From NCBI GenBank assembly GCA_002803225.1, contig NXFV01001083.1, forward strand, positions 1 through 10,190: a DNA stretch of 10,190 nt, read 5' to 3'. Source of the stretch: Gamarada debralockiae (Eukaryota; Ascomycota; Leotiomycetes; Helotiales; Hyphodiscaceae). Both the position numbers and the translations under genes were made by a program. The notes beneath the pieces are model-generated. The model had not been told where the DNA came from and did no database searches. It saw only the letters and a program-made list of their open reading frames with translations. Positions 1 to 7,378 of this stretch are shown piece after piece; the first letter of the stretch is position 1; each line of letters starts with the position of its first letter.

Positions 1-1540
1 CGATTTCCCCACTACAATATCGCGCTCGGCTACTTTAACTATATTTACAACTTAAAATAAAGCGCTAAATTTACTACTTTTTCATCGCTTACTCTTAGTA
101 ACAAAGCTACTACTAAGGCGTGGCTCTTTAGAATAATACAACCATTCGGAAATTCGAATCGAGATTTAAATACGGATCTTCTCACTAGGGAAGCTCGGCA
201 TACACTGCGCATTGTTAAAGCCCAGATACCCTACATAATATTTTAGGAATACGACAAGTATAAAGCAATGCCTTTAAGCATTGCACGATGTGAGCGCAGG
301 TTCCCATTAGTCAGAGACGTAGGAGACAATATAGACTGAGCTACTTGAAGTGCCGATGGATATTATCGAAGGGAAGGATCTGCAGAATACTAGAGGGGAG
401 AGAGTAGCGATAAAGGGAGTAACTGCCGTCCAGACGTTGTATCTATAATCCTGGTTGAGTTTGTTGGATACTGGCGTTTACTTGTTCTATCAGGTACCTC
501 TTATAGTGTACATTTGTTGCACCCAGAGAAATCTGGCAGTAAAGCAGTACAGATTTAGCACAATGAAATAAGCTTTTAAAAGATCTCAGAGTCACTTTGC
601 CAAACCAAGGGGGCAGCATTGAATCACGTGACTGACCTATTCTCGTGGGGAGGCACATGCCAGGAGGCGCGAGAAAGAGATTGCGCCATCCCTGACTTCG
701 ATAAGAGAGGCCCTCCAAGAATGCATTCGGCTAGAAAGGAAAATTCCCCTCAAATCGCGACGAGTCTCAGGGGTCAAATCACTTCTTACTGCACTGATTA
801 GACGCGATCGTGCCTCCTCTCACTGACTTCAGTAGCCAGGCACTCTCCTGCCACCTCCTTGAGTATGCACTCATAGTGCGATTCGTGGCCTTATCCATTG
901 CAAGGAGGTCCTATCACGTCATCGTTGCCACTCAGAAAATAACCTCGGACGGTGTCTGGTCTCTTGCTTGCAATTCAAGAAGCTGATGAGGTTATAGTAA
1001 ACCTCGAAACCGGCTTCCACCAAACACTCTCTTGTAAAGAGTCGACCCCACTTCTGAGTTAATCCTTGTGCGGAGCTTTGCCGTTTCAAGTAAAGCGCAG
1101 TACAAGGGTAATGTTCCGATGTGCTGTACCTTCTCACTCCAAGCTTAATCGGCCGTTGTAATCATCGTTTTTCGTCAATACTCGCCAGTACAGTACTGTA
1201 GCTTGTTCTATAAATTTCATTTACTAAGACTTCTAAGATTAAGTGCTTGGCAACTCAGCTCGCTCTTCCCTTCCGTAATCGGTCGAGTACTTTCGGATCC
1301 CGGTGCCTTCGGGTAGCCTCGTCCGCTCTGTCGGCGGCGCCATCTACGGGCATGCAAGACTTTCTTGACCGGCGGAGAACTCTTCTTGAAACTTACATGC
1401 TCTAGTAAATGTCGAGCTCCGATCTTCTCACCAAGGCACGCCATCGACTGCGGAACCTGCACCTTCTGTTCAGTAACTAGCGACCGCAATAGAGGTTTCT
1501 CCTTCTCTAACAACACCTGCTGCCCAGCCAGCCACCTCTA
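1..1540. other. Intergenic stretch, no supportable gene
   Basis: I read both strands and found only short open frames (up to about 100 codons). None has a recognisable motif, a convincing start context or a splice-linked extension. Several end in ordinary stops with no sign of protein-like continuation. The stretch may be decayed repeat or gene relic, but nothing in it can be named. Confidence 0.5.
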
Positions 1541-1542
1541 AC

Positions 1543-1930
1543 ATGGCATCACATACCTCCTCAAGCCTGCCAGAACAACTTTGGAACAAAGCATACCACA
1601 AGCTCAAACGAGACGATTCCAAGCTATCCTCTACCTCGGAGTCTGCAGCAGGAGACGGGAGATTTTCAGCCCAAGATATCAAGGCAGGGGCGCGATCGAC
1701 AGCCTCCTTTACCAATAGCCAGACGCAATCAGAACACCGTGAAGATGGTTCGTGAACTCCTATTACTAGACGCAATTCAGTGAAGGACATCGAATCGAAT
1801 GCCGCGCAGTCACTCTGGGACCGCGCGTATAGCAACCTCAGAGCCTGCAACTGGTGGAGAAGTACCAGAAATTGCTTTCAAAGGAATTATTAAAGACTAG
1901 TATGGATGAGCTACAGGGCATACGTCGTTA
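1543..1930 (+). pseudogene. Decayed NLR N-terminal (NACHT_N-like) remnant, motif present twice
   Basis: The plus strand carries two versions of a motif I associate with the N-terminal region before the NACHT ATPase of fungal NLR proteins (Pfam-style NACHT_N: a Leu-Trp-Asp-x-Ala-Tyr start, then a Leu-Val-Glu-x-Tyr helix). Copy 1, at 1573-1626, reads EQLWNKAYHKLKRDDSKL inside a short open frame starting at ATG 1543. Copy 2 begins at 1810 with SLWDRAYSNLRA. It continues from 1851, in another frame, as LVEKYQKLLSKELLKTS. Restoring one base near 1849-1850 would place the two halves of copy 2 in one frame. No ATPase domain follows before the transposon at 2175. The motif match is seen directly; the family call is from memory. 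It is a gene relic, not a functional CDS. Confidence 0.5.
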
Positions 1931-2172
1931 CCATTCAGAGATATTGAGTGCCCGAGCCGCCATCAATTATTTGGTAGTACCGGAATTCTCACGAGAGCAT
2001 GCGAGTAGCCGCCTCAGCTGTGCTATCTATATTGCACAATGCGCAAAGCCATGTAGATACACCGGCAAAAAATTCATATTGGTACATTGGTAGAGAAGGG
2101 AGCCTCACGTGATAGCTAGTGGAAGCCGTAGGTCTCAAAATACATTACTAAGCGGCTGGGAGATCCAAGGGG

Positions 2173-2208
2173 TACAACCATATCCATAACTAGTGTGTTG
2201 TAAGCGAA
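2173..2208 (+). repeat. Left terminal inverted repeat, including TA target duplication
   Basis: These 36 bases are the exact reverse complement of 5732-5767. They start with the TA target site, and the element proper begins at 2175. The perfect match ends at 2208. Patchy similarity to the other end continues inward, for example CGATTTTCT at about 2222-2230. Confidence 0.95.
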
Positions 2209-2323
2209 TTTACATAGAACCCGATTTTCTGGAACACCGCTTTTTGATGAGACTTATGAACCCCCATATCTCTGCAACCACAACTCCAATTGACTTACTT
2301 TTTGCGGATAATTCAACAGCGAC

Positions 2324-4565
2324 ATGCAAGGTACTCGTGGCTCTAAGCGCCAGGCCGGGAAGCTTGTAGAAGAGGAGGTCCCTACGAAAAGGCCTACTCG
2401 GACCCCAGCCCCCTCCCAAAAGGCCCTCGACTTACTTCAACTAGTAGTACAGCCTAAACCCAAGGCTAAAGCTATACGTAAACGCTCTGCTAAGATCACC
2501 AAGCCTCCCAAAGCAGTTACGCCAGTCCCACAGTCACCAATCACTATCTCATCCCCTGCGCTAGAGCCTCCGTCGTCCCTACCTACTATCACCAAAGACA
2601 CTCCTCCTCCTAGTCTCCCTGCGACTTATAGTCGCCGCCAATTCGACCCTACAAGAGAGATATTAGGCTATCAACAGTTTGTGACTATTGATATAGAGTA
2701 GTTTATTAATAGGAAGAGCAAGCAGACTTTGCTAAAAACACAAGATATTAATAATATCGAGCGTTGGAAACCTCTTTTCTTTGACCTCCAACTTATGGTC
2801 TAGGACGACGTCAATGAATAGACAGATAATAGAGGGCTACTAGGCTCTTGGAGGCCAGTTGAGAGGGTTTGGCTAGTTACAATTGGAGTACCAAACAAGA
2901 GCTTGTCTGCGGTGAGAGTAAGGGATGAAGAGGGGTAGGGGGAGATACTCATTGCCCTACGCCTATAAGACCACACAAGTAGGGGAAAGATAGGAAGAAG
3001 GTCTACATAGCATATCACTTCTCAACGGATAATCGGCCAATAACCCCTTCGCTAAAAGAAGACAAGAAAGGGGGGAAATCCCAGCTAAAACACGCTCGGC
3101 ATATCCAATTTTCGTAGGACGGACCTAGGGATAAGGACCTATTCGCTAACCATGGGTCTTCAGGATCAGAAGAAGAGAATACCGATATTGACTCAACTTC
3201 AAAACCATCAATTCGTTCATCTATCACTAAATATATACCTGCCCCTAAGCATGCCAAAGAGATAAGAGAATCGAAGCAAGAGCTCAAGAGGAAAGAGATC
3301 TTTAAAAGACATATGTGTAAGGAGCCAAGGTGTGAGAACCATAGTCTATGTTACTATAAAATAGAGAACAAGGATCACCATAGAGTCTTACTCCTTGAGC
3401 AAGATAATTGGGCCAAGATAGTAATTGCAAAGAAGGAGGGAGTAACAGTTAATAAGCCTCCTGTTGATTGGATTGCTCAGTACCTTACTGGCCGGGAGCT
3501 TATGCAAAGGAAGAGACATGGCAACCGGAAGACCGCTGAGACGCTAGTCCCTATTAAAGAAGAGTCTACTACGTCTTCAAGTACTAGTGTCACAAACGTT
3601 TACTATTAATATGCGGCTGCCCAACTCCCTCCTCCTCCCTTATACTACCCAGACGCTAATCTTAATTCGGAAACCTCTTCTCAAGTATAGCCACTCGCTA
3701 TTCGCTCTTCCCCTTTGCGGTTAACAGCCAATAAGACGACGTCTCTTCAAAAGCTAGGGTCATGGTTACTGACCCAAGAAAGCGAAGAGGCTCGTAAGCA
3801 AGCTATTCTTGAAGTGATTAAGGAGTGTCAAGACTAGATGATTATAGTTGACCAAATCAAGTATCTAAACCCTGATCTACTCACATCTCGAGGGTATAAG
3901 ATTAGCATAGTCTTAGAGATTCAGTCTAAGATTAGTGAGTTCAAGAAATAGTACAACACTATGCTCAATATCACTGAAGAGGAGGCTGCTGCCACAGATC
4001 GTGAGGCCTATGAGGCACAAAAAGCTTTAATAGCTCTACGCAATAGCTCTCTACCTTTGCCTACATCTGACTTTTTTGAGGATTAGAGGCGTTCTTTACA
4101 TAGAGTTTCTTTGACTATTTGGGAATGGAAAAGCGGGCGTTTTGCTATAGAAAACATGCTCTTATTCAACATATGAGTACACTTGGAAAAGCTTAGATTA
4201 AACTAGTCAATTGGAATATATATGTGCTTAGCAGTCTTGAGCCTGCAGATATTCAAATGCCATGTCCTCCCTCTCCCCTGCTAGACGCTTCAACCACTTC
4301 TGCGGACGCTCCTTCCTCACTTGCGGACGCTCCTTCAACTCTTGCGGACGCTCCTTCAACTCTTGCAGACGCTCCTTCAGCTCCTTCAACTCTTACGGAC
4401 GCTCCTTCAACTCTTACGGACGCTCCTTCAACTCTTACGGACGCTCCTTCAACTCTTGCGGACGCTCCTACCTCTGCGGACAATCCTACATCCGCAAAAC
4501 CATCCGCAAAACCATCGAAAAAGGTCCTTACAACTGGTACTGCTTTGCCCTGTCTCTTATACTAA
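2324..4565 (+). pseudogene. Decayed accessory ORF of the transposon (cysteine-cluster protein with ADAPSTL repeat tail)
   Basis: From ATG 2324 a protein-like frame runs almost to the transposase stop, but is broken. Segments: 2324-2940 (codon phase of 2324), with a Lys/Pro/Ser-rich basic N-terminus and then a folded-looking stretch (IERWKPLFFDLQL); about 2945-4083 (phase of 3313), with a cluster C-x4-C-x5-C (CKEPRCENHSLC, 3316-3351) followed by KPPVDWIAQYLTGREL; and about 4087-4565 (phase of 4224), with FDYLGMEKRAFCYRKHALIQ and then a Ser/Pro/Ala repeat tail. Single-base indels are likely in the G-rich run near 2931-2945 and near 4082 (GAGGATTAG, where one more A would restore frame). In-frame stops are TAG at 2699, 2801, 2819, 2980, 3115, 3688, 3835, 3949, 4101 and 4194, plus TAA at 3607. 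Similar cysteine-cluster proteins recur next to transposons in fungal genomes (from memory). Function unknown. Confidence 0.6.
4302..4475 (+). repeat. 21-bp coding minisatellite (ADAPSTL units)
   Basis: About eight tandem units based on GCGGACGCTCCTTCAACTCT plus a final T. Unit boundaries are at 4302, 4323, 4344, 4365 (30 bp, carrying a 9-bp internal duplication), 4395, 4416, 4437 and a truncated unit at 4458. Units vary at the first base (G or A) and at one internal base. In the accessory ORF frame it encodes a repeated Ala/Thr-Asp-Ala-Pro-Ser-Thr-Leu heptad, a disordered and probably glycosylation- or phosphorylation-prone linker if translated. The unit length is a multiple of three and the units lack stops, so frames on both strands stay open here; those other frames are artefacts. 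A related 12-bp duplication (CCGCAAAACCAT) follows at about 4491-4514. Confidence 0.93.
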
Positions 4566-4580
4566 TCTTTATACTAATCT
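4557..4580. repeat. 12-bp tandem duplication holding both convergent stop codons
   Basis: TTATACTAATCT occurs twice in perfect tandem, at 4557-4568 and 4569-4580. The accessory ORF ends with TAA at 4563-4565 in the first copy. The minus-strand transposase ends with TAG (CTA at 4574-4576 on plus) in the second. The duplication therefore separates two convergent genes that would otherwise overlap. Confidence 0.9.
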
Positions 4581-5596
4581 ACTGGAACCCCAGGGACTCC
4601 GGCATTCCGGAAGTGAGCCCGTGCTCTTGCCTCTGCTGCGGGACCAGTACCAACTTGAAGGACTGCCCATTCAAGGAATGACTGATAATCAGAGAAGTGA
4701 TTCCTGCGCTTGCGGTAGTGACGGCGGATAAAGGCTTTAAGGTCGTTGAAGGACTCCTCGATTGGGTTGAAATCAGGGGAGTAAGGGGGCAAAAGGAGTA
4801 GCCATAACCCCCTTGCCTCACAAGCTATTTCTAGTTGATCGAAGAGTGCATGGTGGACTGATGCATTATCCATGACTATTACAGATCGAGACTTGGGATA
4901 GGCGTTACAAAGAGGGAGTAAATCGTCGCATATAAACCTCTCAAAGATCTCTGCAGTACAGGTCCCTGGGAAGGTCATACCAGCGATATAACCTTCTATT
5001 GTATAAGCTGGGAGAAGTGATATTCGAACTCTACTTGCTAACCATCTCTTACACCTAGCACTTGTCCCTTTGAGAGACCAGCCGTATTTGCGGTCTCCAG
5101 TTCGTCCATCACTCCCTGATTCATCAACGAATATCAACTGCTCTGCTGTGAAGTTTTGTAGTTGGTCCCGCCATTGTATTCGTAGCTCTGCATTCCTTTG
5201 TGCTGCCTCGACCTTCAGCTTCTTTCGTGTGATCTTGATTCGTGCTAGAGCCCTCGAAATAGAGCTTTGGCGTACTTCTATGTCGTATACTTCACGGAGG
5301 AAGTCGGAGATCTCGTCCTGATAGAACCAAGGGAACTTGTCGAGTAGGTGATAAATCGCGATTTCTATCTCTTTGTCTATCACTCGAATTGGACCCCCAG
5401 AACGCGCTGGCCTAGGCAGCCCTGTCTCTATTCGAACCTTATGACGCCTTACAGTCTCATAGCTACAGCGATGGTTCGTAGCTATCATGCACATCGTTCG
5501 ATAATCGAGATTAGGGAGGGCAGCGCTAATATCACGGTCTAACGAGTCGGCAACCGCAGGTGCAAGTCGAGTAGGCATGGCAGATACTAAATGCAT
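4574..5596 (-). CDS. Tc1/mariner-type (IS630 superfamily) transposase, DDE_3
   Basis: Intact frame of 340 codons. The enzyme should bind the element's TIRs, cut at the ends and reinsert at TA sites in the nucleus. The N-terminal third (about residues 25-125) holds two helix-turn-helix-like segments (MCMIATNHRCSYETVRRHK; then DEISDFLREVYDIEVRQSSI with SRALARI), as expected for a paired-like DNA-binding domain. The catalytic DDE_3 domain follows: D158 in FVDESGSDGRTGDRKYGW, D243 in VIVMDNASVHH and E280 in PPYSPDFNPIEESFNDLK. I count 84 residues between the two Asp and 36 between D243 and E280 (DD36E; E281 is also possible). The length is usual for the family. ATG 5596 has a poor context (C at -3). 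The in-frame ATG at 5578 (MPTRLAP) has G at -3 and is the likelier start, giving 334 aa. No frameshift, stop or missing catalytic residue is seen, so it is probably active. A TATA-like site lies upstream. Confidence 0.95.
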   Translation of the reverse strand: MHLVSAMPTRLAPAVADSLDRDISAALPNLDYRTMCMIATNHRCSYETVRRHKVRIETGLPRPARSGGPIRVIDKEIEIAIYHLLDKFPWFYQDEISDFLREVYDIEVRQSSISRALARIKITRKKLKVEAAQRNAELRIQWRDQLQNFTAEQLIFVDESGSDGRTGDRKYGWSLKGTSARCKRWLASRVRISLLPAYTIEGYIAGMTFPGTCTAEIFERFICDDLLPLCNAYPKSRSVIVMDNASVHHALFDQLEIACEARGLWLLLLPPYSPDFNPIEESFNDLKAFIRRHYRKRRNHFSDYQSFLEWAVLQVGTGPAAEARARAHFRNAGVPGVPVD

Positions 5597-5671
5597 ACGT
5601 CAGTTGAAAGAGCTAATTAACACAGTCATTTTGAACTACCTGCAGCTTGAATTGGAGGTATTGTTGTTGAG

Positions 5672-5678
5672 TTATATA
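5672..5678 (-). promoter_or_regulatory. Candidate TATA box for the transposase gene
   Basis: On the minus strand TATATAA lies about 75-95 bases upstream of the two candidate transposase start codons and inside the extended inverted-repeat zone of the right end. The matching position at the left end (CCCCCATATCTC, from 2261) is similar but not a canonical TATA box. The role is inferred from position and sequence only. Confidence 0.4.
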
Positions 5679-5731
5679 GTGGGGGAGTTTCTATCAAAAT
5701 GGGTGTTCGCTTTTTTTAGAAAATCGTATTT

Positions 5732-5767
5732 TTCGCTTACAACACACTAGTTATGGATATGGTTGTA
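5732..5767 (-). repeat. Right terminal inverted repeat, including TA target duplication
   Basis: Exact reverse complement of 2173-2208. The element ends at 5765 and the TA at 5766-5767 is the duplicated target. Zero mismatches over 36 bp argue for a young or recently mobile copy. Confidence 0.95.
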
Positions 5768-6129
5768 TTTATTGGCTGCGTCTCCATTTATTGCGAACAC
5801 CGAATTGTCGTCACGATGTGGAATTACATTGATGTAAACTACGGATCAGTCAAAGGACAAGAGAAAAAATTACACATTATCGTGTTCAATAGCTTTCTCT
5901 CGAAAACCCCGCGGATCAGCTACGTGGGGGGAAAAGAAATCAATTTCCAGCCTTGTCCAAGCAGATGCTACAAACGCCATGGTATCCAACGTATGTCTTG
6001 AAGGAGAAACGTCACACATAATTGAAACACATTATCGAACGCCAACTCCTAGGAAAGCTTAAGATCCAAAGATAGAAATAATCCTATCAAAAATCATGGC
6101 GTAGATCCTAACTTAAAATACATGAGCTT
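5768..6129. other. Gap between transposon and three-exon gene, no supportable gene
   Basis: One plus-strand open frame (5753-6001) starts inside the TIR, so it cannot be an ancestral gene start. A second short open frame is seen at about 5910-6062. Neither has a recognisable motif. The 3' untranslated region of the gene at 6200-7378 probably lies at the right side of this gap. Confidence 0.5.
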
Positions 6130-6162
6130 CCTTTCAAAGCTCCTGGACTTCGCTTTGAAAGG
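6130..6162. terminator. Perfect 11-bp hairpin just past the stop of the three-exon gene
   Basis: CCTTTCAAAGC at 6130-6140 is the exact reverse complement of GCTTTGAAAGG at 6152-6162, with an 11-base loop between. It sits 38-70 bases downstream of the minus-strand stop at 6200-6202, so in the 3' untranslated RNA it would form a stable stem-loop. It could take part in 3'-end formation or RNA stability, or be chance. Eukaryotic genes do not need such a terminator, so the role is only a suggestion. Confidence 0.35.
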
Positions 6163-6199
6163 CGGCGTTTCCTTTCTGTCGATTGGATCATCACAGGTC

Positions 6200-7378
6200 C
6201 TAGTACATCGGCTCCGGGTCAACATGAGAAGATGTGTTTACTGTCGAAGTTTCCGAAGAATGTCGTGGTAGAGCATTGTAGGGTAATCGTGATAGGGTGT
6301 TGTACGGGCTTGATTCTCCCTCAGAGCTAGTCGGGTAACCATAATATTTTTCAGCTGGATCGCCTGGTGATAAGCTGTACCCCTCCACTCCAGCGGCCTG
6401 AGGAGTTAGTTGGCTTAAAGCCCGATAACATGTAGCGTAAACCTGGTCCCGCCCTGCTGTTGCCGTGTACGGGGTTTCGTACGGAAGTGCGGCGGATGGC
6501 GGAGAAGAATTCGTCTGTTGAAATTGTGAACCTGGTGTTACGCTTGGGCGGAGCCAGGACATCAATGCTTTCCCAAGCACAATCGAATACTCGACAGGGC
6601 AATTCTCTGGGAGAACATAAAGAACGACATCCTTGGACTCCTTTCTCTTGGCCCCAATCTCTGCGGTCATACGCTTCTTCGTTTCGTATGAATTCCCAGA
6701 CGCAAGGTCAGTGTATGTCCGTCTCGAGCGTTCTCTTTTGCCGTTCAACGTCGCCGCAAACCATGCAGATACAAATGTGTTCTCATCATGCCCTTCTGAG
6801 GCAAGTACTTGCTGTCGGTTCACCGTGATCTCTACCGTCTGCGGGCAACTGCGGGATACGCTATGTGGATCTTCTGGAGGACTCTTTCGAGGCTAGAGAA
6901 AATATGTCAGCGCCGACGGTTTCTAAATATTCCGACTTCATCGACCCGTTTCCAAAATATATCGTTCTACTAGTCCACCCAGTCACAGCAATGTATGAAA
7001 GCTTCAATATTGGACGTCGAGTACATACTTGTACCTCCAAAGCACGATCGCGGTAGCTTTCATTCAAGTCTTCGGATCTCATATAATCTGGAGAATAGGC
7101 TTCTAAGGTGGGTAGAGTCGCTTCGTCGTAGTCGTATTCGTACTTTCCTTTAAGTCCCCTAGTCAGTTTTGTATACTAAGCCATCGAAAGCTGCTCTTAC
7201 CAGCGGAGTCAATTCGATAACGATAGTATTTTTTATGTTCGTCACTCCATGTCCAGTCGCTCCATCGACTCAACTCTGTCTTCTGTCCTGAGGATTTCTT
7301 TTTTGAGGATTTCTCTTTTGAGAATTTTTCCCTTTCCTTTGGCTTCTTTCTTTTGCTCTTGTCTCCTTTGGAGGACAT
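6200..7378 (-). CDS. Three-exon gene of unknown function (about 329 aa, W-rich N-terminal motif)
   Basis: My splice model is exon 1 7201-7378, exon 2 7029-7147, exon 3 6200-6892, total 990 bases. The ATG at 7378 has a good fungal context (CCAACCATG). Intron 1 (53 bases) starts GTAAGA and ends AAAG. Intron 2 (136 bases) starts GTATGT and ends with GCTGAC, a pyrimidine-rich run and CTCTAG, a textbook branch and acceptor. Joining the exons completes the motif YYRYRIDSAG with KYEYDYDE, which supports intron 1. Exon 3 then stays open for 230 codons. The protein has a Lys/Ser-rich basic N-terminus (residues 1-36), a WSDWTWSDEHKKYYRYR motif (39-55) seen at the start of various uncharacterised fungal proteins (from memory), a middle region ending near SWLRPS, and a Ser/Pro/Tyr-rich disordered tail. 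No signal peptide or membrane segment. I do not recognise a named domain. Intron 2 could instead be two introns. Confidence 0.62.

Larger units (their letters stand above)
2175..5765. mobile_element. Complete Tc1/mariner-type (IS630 superfamily) DNA transposon, 3.6 kb, two convergent genes
   Basis: The element is bounded by terminal inverted repeats that start CAACCATATCC and match perfectly for 34 bp inside the TA (36 bp counting the TA). TA dinucleotides flank it at 2173-2174 and 5766-5767, the hallmark TA target duplication of Tc1/mariner elements. Inside are a transposase gene on the minus strand (4574-5596) and a decayed accessory ORF on the plus strand (2324-4565). They converge and their stop codons lie only 8 bp apart. 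Beyond the perfect TIR, both ends keep imperfect inverted similarity to about 118 bp. At 3591 bp without the TSD the element is longer than a typical 1.3-2.4 kb Tc1/mariner element, and the accessory ORF accounts for the excess. Identical TIRs and an open transposase suggest recent insertion and possibly autonomy. Confidence 0.95.

Noticed and set aside
1217..1850. Minus-strand frames of 99 and 126 codons
   Set aside because: No recognisable motif. The right-hand one is antisense to the NLR-like motifs, which read better on the plus strand.
2800..3287. Minus-strand frames of 72 and 90 codons within the transposon
   Set aside because: They are shadows of the accessory ORF, with hydrophobic runs typical of reverse-frame translation.
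4302..4475. Possible CRISPR-like repeat array
   Set aside because: Units are directly adjacent with no spacers, and the setting is eukaryotic coding sequence.
4253..4731. Several overlapping open frames on both strands across the minisatellite
   Set aside because: They arise because a 21-bp stop-free unit repeats in all phases. Only the ADAPSTL frame joins to flanking protein-like sequence.
5070..5542. Plus-strand frames inside the transposase gene
   Set aside because: Shadows of a clearly intact minus-strand transposase.
5753..6001. 82-codon plus-strand frame right of the transposon
   Set aside because: It starts inside the TIR and has no motif, so it is a chance frame created by the insertion.
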